Source: Nepenthes gracilis
Lineage: Eukaryota > Streptophyta > Magnoliopsida > Caryophyllales > Nepenthaceae
Direction: 5' to 3'
DNA: 64,000 nucleotides
Assembly: GCA_033239525.1 (NCBI GenBank)
Contig: BSYO01000016.1
Location: 2,447,333 to 2,511,332 of the forward strand
In this document: in pieces, positions 57,421 to 64,000 of the stretch
Layout: each line of letters opens with the position of its first letter
Numbering within the stretch: position 1 is the first letter of the stretch
The notes under the pieces: generated by a model
The model's input: only the letters and a program-made list of their open reading frames with translations
What the model was told of the DNA's origin: nothing
The model's database searches: none
Translations under genes and position numbers: made by a program

Positions 57421-59540
57421 ATAGAGATATAAATTGAAATATCAATTAATTTAAAAAATATTGATTGTTATATATTAATTTTGGCCCAATAATAATATTT
57501 TTGACATTATTAAAAATTTTAATATGTCCCTATATTAATAATATATCATAATAGATAATCTAATATTTAAAATATCACATAATATATGTTATTTTTTAAT
57601 ATATCTGTGGATACATAGACTTTGATATTTGCCCAAAGTTCACTAAAAATTTTTTTATATTTAATATATTTGATGCATATTTTTAAGATTTTGGCCCAAG
57701 CAGGTAATAATAATAATATTAATATAAAAAATTATTTATAATTAATTATAATTCAACATCTCAAAATCATGCAGACATTTCATACAAATACCAAAACAAC
57801 ATAATTAGACATAAATTATAACGGTCACGGAATTGACCAAATTAATCTTTTTTAGCCTTGAAATAATATTATATTTGCTAATTCCATAAATCTTTATATA
57901 GAAAAATATCTAATTAAAAATCTGACATACCCCAGTAGAAAATTGTACATAATATTCATTTTGGCTCATCAACTCAAATTAATAAATTATAGAACTCAAA
58001 AGTATGTATATCTGATACAGTACATAAAATCTAATAATTCTCAATAAATAATTATAATAAAATAAAAGTCTATATCAATGTTCAGTCTAAATCTTACAAG
58101 TATCTACAACCCGTTAATAAAAAAAGGTTAAAAAATATTATAAAATGTGAATCTAATATTCAATAAATATGTGTGTATGATATACAAATATATGTAATAT
58201 AACACATAGAAAGACGAAAAGTCATAAATTACATGCAAAAGTTTAAATTTTTATTAAATATATTTCAAATCATGATTTCATATAGACAGCCTAAACATAC
58301 AAATATTCAAAATATACAAATTGTAGAAAAATATTAAAAGAGTAAAATATGTACAAATATGTAGAAAACATATGAAAACTAAAGCATGTTAAAACATAAG
58401 AATCTATGACCGATGACTCATACACCAACTAATTAAAAGGTCAACTTTGAATAATAGATTACATTCTTGATAACTTTAAGCGGATATATTACTATTTAAG
58501 ACTCATATACGGGTTGTCTATATTACCATATAAATAGAGTTAAATGCAATTTTTTTCATTTATGGAAAATAGGTGTGTTATTCAAATGTACTTACTATAT
58601 TAGAGTATATCCAAATATAAACTATCAATATTTATAATGGTTCTCATTTATCAAATAAAAAACTCTATAACAAATATATAAAATTTTTCCACCATCTGAT
58701 AAAGTAAAAACTCATATTATATTACAAAATAAAATCCTTATTAAAAGCTTGTATGAAAATAGTATTTACGGTCAAATGCACAAATATTTCTTTATTATTT
58801 TTATAATATTTTGATATAAGAATATAGTCCTTCAAAATATCAAAATATTCAGTAAAAATAAATAAAATATCAAAATATTTGATAAAAATAAACAAAATTT
58901 TAAAATATTTAGTAAAATACATATACATATATATATATATATAACAATATTTGAACTAAGGATATAACAGGTGAGATGCAGTATATATTTAAACGAGTAT
59001 CGAAAGTAAAATAAAAATATTTCAAAAATAGACAAAAAAATTATGCTTAGATATACTTGTCGTAAACATTAGATTTACCGAATCTAACGCAAAATAGTTT
59101 CAAAATTTATTTCCTTCTCCTTCTCTCTCTTGTTCTTCCTCTACTACCATTCTCTTTTTTATCTCTCTTTTTCCCGTGCAAATGACAACAAATGAAGCCG
59201 AGAAGCTTTTTATACCCTATTGGCACAAAGCACTCGCACCATATAGGTACACATCAGGCATCATTTTTATACACATGCTTGCACGAGCATTGCATCATAC
59301 GTATCTCAAGTGACACACATTTTATCCAATCCATGTATGAGCATCTCATAAGTGCCCCTTAGGTGCAAGCATGCTACTTAAAACATATACGAGCATGAGG
59401 TAAATGCCTATTGGGCACAAAACCAAATTTCCACAAATTTTAATTTTTTTCAAAATTTTTACACAATTATTCTAATGTTATAAACATATATAAATAAATC
59501 AGGAGTCACACATATTACCGATAGAGATAGTTTCATCCCT
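57420..59540 (-). mobile_element. Old ATATCGG-type repeat split by an LTR insertion
   Basis: Left part 57420-57680 (ttaatatatttgatgcatat at its end) and right part 59511-59540 (catattaccgatagagatag, then tttcatccc) correspond to consecutive parts of the copies at 48110 and 63196 (taatatatttgatac; gctgttaccaat, ttttcatcc). The CATAT target duplication of the solo LTR lies at the junction. It is heavily decayed, so the match is by landmarks only. Confidence 0.4.
57681..59510 (+). mobile_element. Family-L solo LTR, third copy
   Basis: An 1830-bp block with CATAT duplications (57676-57680 and 59511-59515). It parallels the outer LTR of the PLD intron throughout: CT-rich block (59110-59180), tttatacc (59209), cgagcattgc-type motifs (59230-59400), and an ending in agtcaca against tgttgca. 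The expected TGTCAGGACC start reads TTTTAAGATT, mostly C-to-T and G-to-A changes, consistent with decay of methylated DNA. It is more AT-rich than the other copy, hence older. Confidence 0.75.
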
Positions 59541-60244
59541 TTCGCAACTATTTTCACATCGCACTGCTCAAATCTATTTGGTGAGGTTGAATCCAAGGCA
59601 TTCGGTTCGAATACCATCTCGAAATTCTATCAAAACACGGGTGGTTATAACGAATGACGCTATAACGTGGGCCTAATCTTTAGTGCAAAGAAGGACATTT
59701 AAATTACTGAATAATCGATCCTCTCACCGATTTTATAAGGCATAGACAGGGATCACATAGTGATAGTTAATTTCTATCTCTCAAGACCATTTTCATAAAA
59801 ATAGGGAGTTAAGCCCTCTATACATTCATCCCATTCAGTTTTAGGAGCAATTAATTCTTTGCATTTTTCTGATCTCGACATAAGAAGGCAACAGGGACTT
59901 TGCCCTTCACCGTGAAGTGAGATTGGAGAAAGATGAGAGAAATCTACCTCTTATTCTATGAGAAAAGAATATTTTTATGGATTCAAATACGCCATTTACG
60001 ATTTATTTTGTACCATTGTTTGCTAATTAACTCAACAATTCAACAATCTGTGTAACAATTTTAATCACACGAAGTTTTAAATGCCATATTATAAAAAATA
60101 GAGGTAGAGCCCCAGATTGCAGTTTCTTGCTGTTCAATTTCTTTACTGAAGCAGCAAAGAGGGAAAACAACAGATTTTCATTGCTTACCGAGAAACGAAA
60201 TAATGGCCTTTTCCAGTTGATTCTGCATTGTTCGGGGGCAAGAC
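59541..60244. other. Intergenic, probable 3' flank of the minus-strand gene
   Basis: 59560-59980 is moderately GC-rich without an open frame; its origin was not recognised. The last ~150 bases are likely 3' UTR of the gene ending at 60245. Confidence 0.35.
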
Positions 60245-60549
60245 TCAGATAGCTGGGATGGATTTTGCTCGAAGAAACTGTTTGAGGATTGCTTTCTCTT
60301 CATCAATGCGCTTCTTCTCTTCAGGATCTTTTGGGTTGGCCTTCCTCTTCTCTTCCAGCATCCATTTGAACAGTTCACGTTGTTGATTCTCTGGAATAGG
60401 TTCTTGCAACTTTGAAGGCTCTGCAGCTGCAACGGGTGGGGGAGGTTTTTCTGTAGGTGGAGGTGGAGGTGGAGGTGGAGGTGTTGAGGCTTCTGGAGCG
60501 TCTTCCTCCACAACTTTGTCCTTCTGTTTTGTCCTCGTATAGAGGTAAG
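60245..60549 (-). CDS. Last exon of a small proline-rich, charged protein
   Basis: The acceptor (ccatttgcag) ends at 60550 and the exon reads YLYTRTKQKDKVVEEDAPEA, a run of nine prolines, then EKPPPPVAAAEPSKLQEP and a highly charged helix-rich tail (PENQQRELFKWMLEEKRK, PKDPEEKKRIDEEKAILKQF, RAKSIPAI) to the stop. Non-random composition and the clean acceptor indicate a gene. I recall plant proteins of unknown function with a similar C-terminus but cannot name one. The N-terminus must come from an upstream exon, since codon 1 is split. An in-frame ATG at 60565 lies before the acceptor and is a less likely start. Confidence 0.65.
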
Positions 60550-60634
60550 CTGCAAATGGACACATAATCCTTCTTTAAGTAACTACTTTGCTAATGAGTA
60601 TGAATTATAAAATGGAATTAGATACATAAACTTT

Positions 60635-60860
60635 AGTAATATGAATAAAAATTGATATTGGTATCTGTGACAGTTATATCGATATCGGATACCTGAATCA
60701 AAACAGTTTTCTCAGAACTTGTAACCTGGTAGGAATATATCACCCGATATCTCACAATATATTGCCGATACGGTGCCGATATTTTATTTCATTATTAGTA
60801 ATTGAGATGAAATTTTTTATCTAACCCAATTAAATTTATTTATAACCCATTATGAGATTG
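60635..60860 (+). mobile_element. ATATCGG-rich MITE-like repeat
   Basis: Starts taatatgaataaaaattgat, then attggtatctgtgacag, shared with 49957 (attggtatttgtatctgttacag), followed by gatatcgg, 'cacccgatatctcac' and 'gccgatacggtgccgatatt'. The right end is unclear. It lies in a probable intron of the minus-strand gene. Confidence 0.5.
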
Positions 60861-60929
60861 ATTTTTTATCATCCTTTTTATAAAAAACAAAACATAATTG
60901 TTTCACATTTACTCAGTTAAATTAAGGAA

Positions 60930-61016
60930 AGCACTGACTCCACTGAGAAAATAATCTGGATAGCCGTGGTGTTGAAAGATCAATTCGGCAGAGTGAGCTA
61001 AGGTAACATATTCCTG
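60930..61016 (-). CDS. Candidate upstream exon of the 60245 gene
   Basis: After a strong pyrimidine tract and acceptor (tttcttctatctcattcag) the minus strand reads EYVTLAHSAELIFQHHGYPD and YFLSG. The peptide looks coding. The donor is unresolved: available GT sites give either a weak consensus or the wrong phase for the exon at 60549. It could also belong to a different transcript. Confidence 0.35.
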
Positions 61017-61019
61017 AAT

Positions 61020-63190
61020 GAGATAGAAGAAATATAGAATTATTAACTCTTGGAAGTTTCTCCATACACTAGGCAACTACAACCAAAACATTTGGGTAAA
61101 TACTAAGCAATGTTATATGCTTCACATTTTCGTCTGACTTTAGTGATCTCAAACATTAGGCAAACATAAGCCTATTCCACCAAATTAACATATCGGACTT
61201 TAATAAAAGTTCAAAAAAAAGGGAGAAAAACAAACATAAAGACAAGAAGCAACCACCCTCACAACCACCACCACCACAGCCGATCCATCACCACCACATC
61301 AACCACTTGTGGCATCCCATTCTCTCCTCCTAGCTGGTGGCAGACCACCATTGACTCTTCCTCATCCTGCAACCACCTTCATCCCTCCCAGAACCAGCAG
61401 CCACTCCCCCTCCTCCAACCCAGTTTCTCCCTCTCTATTAGATTTTAGGTCACTACCTTATAAATCTTATACCTATTGCATTTTTTAGTGACGTAAGTGA
61501 GCAACACATGTCACATGTCATCTAAGGTGTTATTTTGTTTTTTTCCCCAAAATTCTTCCCCCCCCTCCCCCAATTTAGCTGCACTATTTTCCTCCATCTT
61601 TTTTGCCACAAAGGCAAAATTTTCATTATTTGTACGTTTCCATTTTCCAATAAACCAGAAAGATGATGTGCTTCAATATATCTTGTATTTACCATAACAA
61701 AGCTTAGTTTTCCTCGGTGAAATAAAGCAATAATCATCAGCAGAGCTTCTACGCAGACAACAGAAGATATGCTACTTCAATCCTTCTTGTTAGGTTTGTT
61801 TTTAGTGTGGACAAATTTTGTGACATTGAATTATTTTTGAGTCTGTCATCTTATTTAATTATATATTGTGTGTTGGTCTATATTTTAGGGTTATATTTGG
61901 TTTTGTGTAGAATGAAGGTTTTATATCTTTGTTTGGTTCACCCGAAATCTAGTATGAACATTTCCATGTGAGGTTCACAAGATGTTTCATTCGAGTAAAA
62001 TACTATTGCAGTTCAGTTTGGATCCATAAGGTTGTTGATTATGTCCAGTGAGCACATGGTGCTTTGTTTCAATCCACATGACACCCACGGGATATCAACT
62101 CATACTATAGGAGTCCATAAGTGAACCGTAAGATATCCACAAGACAATAGTCAAGATGCAAAGGTCCAAAGTTGATCTACATGATTTCAGGGTGATAGCC
62201 ACTCTAACCTTTCTTGGCAGAACTACTTGGCATGATGTTTGCACGACTTTTCATTTGAGCTAAGTTTTAATTTTTGCCTACTACCCACTATGCAAAGCTG
62301 CTATAACTGAATGTTTCCATTCTGTGTTCAAGAGCCTCCTGCCTTTTGATTTGATCGGAGCAAGACAAATTTGATTGGAGGGTTGAGAGAACTGTGTTTA
62401 AAGCTCAAATGTGCAGCCTAGTGAGATTTGAGTGAACCACTTCTGAGAGATCTTTGTATCCTTGTTATTGATGTGTCTGAAGTTCTGTGATCTCCCTCCT
62501 TCCAAAACACTAATCTACTTTTGTTTGCTTGCAAACCTACGGAGTTCTCATGCATACACAGATTTGAGACGTGTTGCAACTAGAAGAGTTTGGTAAACCA
62601 AATATCCATTTAGAAGAACCAGAAGATGTTTGGGTAGCTACAAGTCTGAAAATTTAAGAAAGATCTCAGATAGCCACTTGTCCAGGTGTTAGGAAACTGA
62701 GTGGTCTAGTGTGTTTATTTATCAATTTGTAAGTTGACTCTTTTTATATAGTAAATGTTCATTTGGTGACACAGAATCTGGAGGGTTTTCTCTTTGAACG
62801 GGTCCGTTGTTCAAGATTTATCTTCGTCATCATATATTTGAGCATTTAGATCCATAATCTTTGTACGTGTATTAAAGTGATGATTGTTTAGTTTGTTCTT
62901 CCGCATATAAACATCGATTCACCCTTATCTAGATGTTCGTGGGTCTAAACATTGTTTCCTCAATTTTCCACCTGTAAACGTCAAAGCATAGGTCCTTTAT
63001 TAGATAGAAGCACATCACATCTTCTTTGTTTCATTCTAATTTTTGTTTCTTGGAGCTTTTGGCATACAGATTATGCTTTCAATGGGATGAACTGGGGTCA
63101 GATAGGGATACAAGCTTGGGATTGGTTTCTGATTAGCACACAAAAAGATATTTTCCTGTCATTAGTTGGGGTTTATTAATTTGTTTGATC
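61020..63190. other. Intergenic or intronic stretch
   Basis: Contains a CCA-rich low-complexity block (61250-61430, caccaccacc-type) and a C run at 61559-61570. No coding exon was convincingly seen; the open frames at 61497 and 62952 lack gene features. Confidence 0.4.
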
Positions 63191-63195
63191 TAATC

Positions 63196-63435
63196 ATATA
63201 ATGAATATTGGTCAATATATATTATTATTGGCCATGGATACCAACATTTCCCAATATGATAACAAAAAAGCAATACATCGCCATATTGGTGATATATCGA
63301 GAATATTTTCTGATATATCGGTTGATATTTTCTCTCTATGTTCTAATTTATAGAAAAATTAAGTTCAATATCAATACATATTGTCTGATACTACTAATAT
63401 AGATATAGCTGTTACCAATATTTTCATCCATGTAC
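63196..63435 (-). mobile_element. ATATCGG-rich MITE-like repeat
   Basis: Begins near atcatataatgaatattggt and ends gctgttaccaatattttcat before ccatg; it contains gatatatcgagaatatt and gatatatcggttgata. It is in the same orientation as the PLD intron 2 copy. About 240 bp. Confidence 0.55.
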
Positions 63436-64000
63436 CTAACAATAATGTCATTGAAAAAAGTCACCTGCCCAAGCAGAAGTTGCCAGAATTTTTCTAGAAA
63501 AAGTTCAAAACAAAACTTCTGAGTAAACGTGATCTAGAGGAAAAATAATCAAGCAAAAGGGTATAATGGTCTCCAAATCACAGTGGTGACTGGATTGGAT
63601 TGCTTCTCAGATGAAACAGCAGTTTGCCCGTTTCATGGCCCGGGCTAATTTTTTGTGACATCTTTGCACTCTTCATATCTCAGTCCAGTTCTCTTTCTTT
63701 GTAAATGTTCCATGTAAGTAGGTGCCTTTGGGTATCATTTTTCATAAATTCATTGACTAAATCACCAAGTTTACCCTTCTCACACCCATAATTTTCACTC
63801 CAGCTACAAAGTCAATTAGAATCACCTGATTTGAACTCGAGGTTAGTTTCACTCATCTTGTTCTCAGTTAAAACTATGTCAACCTTCTCCTAGGAAAGAA
63901 AGTAGAATCAAGCAACTTAGATAATTTTAATATTGATATTTCCATCCTACATTTCTTTGAACACACAAGATATCACATCCTTTAGGGTTCCAGCAGTTGA
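63436..64000. other. Window end, no feature recognised
   Basis: Moderate base composition. A possible CAG|GTGACT donor on the minus strand near 63463 could mark an exon, but no peptide is convincing. Confidence 0.3.

Noticed and set aside
59598..59625. tRNA B-box-like ggttcgaataccatc
   Set aside because: No matching A box, acceptor stem or cloverleaf can be drawn around it.
60178..60555. Overlapping minus-strand frame with a long His/Leu repeat
   Set aside because: Alternate frame of the proline-coding run; the other frame has the charged, structured C-terminus.
1..64000. CRISPR arrays, bacterial operons or organelle DNA
   Set aside because: No regularly spaced repeats with unique spacers and no prokaryotic gene order; the repeats are plant transposon arrays.

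Overview
This is nuclear DNA from a flowering plant, most likely a eudicot. Intergenic DNA is AT-rich. Genes are split by GT-AG introns, and the recognisable genes are plant families: a Usp-domain receptor-like cytoplasmic kinase and a C2-type phospholipase D of the alpha4/epsilon class. Much of the window is transposon-derived.

Layout. Positions 1-3180 hold fragments of a long-LTR family (called family L here) and AT-rich filler. Positions 3190-9200 hold the decayed 3' half of a Tat/Ogre-lineage Ty3/gypsy element in reverse orientation: an integrase C-terminal remnant, a 42-bp tandem array, two degenerate plus-strand 'antisense' genes and a ~61-bp tandem array. Positions 10311-20689 are a full-length Tat element with a CCTTC target duplication: LTRs of 763/764 bp, PBS, gag, protease, RT-RNase H, second RNase H, integrase, a 98-bp tandem array, a spliced minus-strand gene with its own TATA/G-box promoter, PPT and 3' LTR. 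Its gag-pol is broken by several small frame shifts. Positions 20695-29000 are mostly AT-rich and contain two triplicated ~210-235 bp tandem repeats and an isolated GC-rich promoter-like island near 26.3-26.7 kb.

Host genes. A nine-exon kinase gene (CDS 30736-36755, 736 aa) has a long intron-bearing leader and a probable GC-AG intron; one intron carries two adjoining Au-type SINEs and a polypurine tract. A three-exon PLD gene (CDS 39934-49194, 761 aa) has its second HKD motif cut by a ~5.5-kb intron that swelled through nested solo LTRs (44322-46415 inside 43460-47499, both with target duplications). Minus-strand exons of an unidentified gene lie near 51.9-52.8 kb. A conserved-looking minus-strand last exon of a small proline-rich protein is at 60245-60549.

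Other mobile DNA. A perfect solo LTR (50548-51429, GATAC duplication), a third family-L solo LTR (57681-59510, CATAT duplication) sitting in an older ATATCGG-rich MITE-like repeat, and several more copies of that MITE-like repeat. The most notable system is the Tat antisense gene. Its promoter, phase-0 intron and coiled-coil last exon can be read in the intact element, and the intron plus coiled-coil exon recur at the same place in the independent relic.
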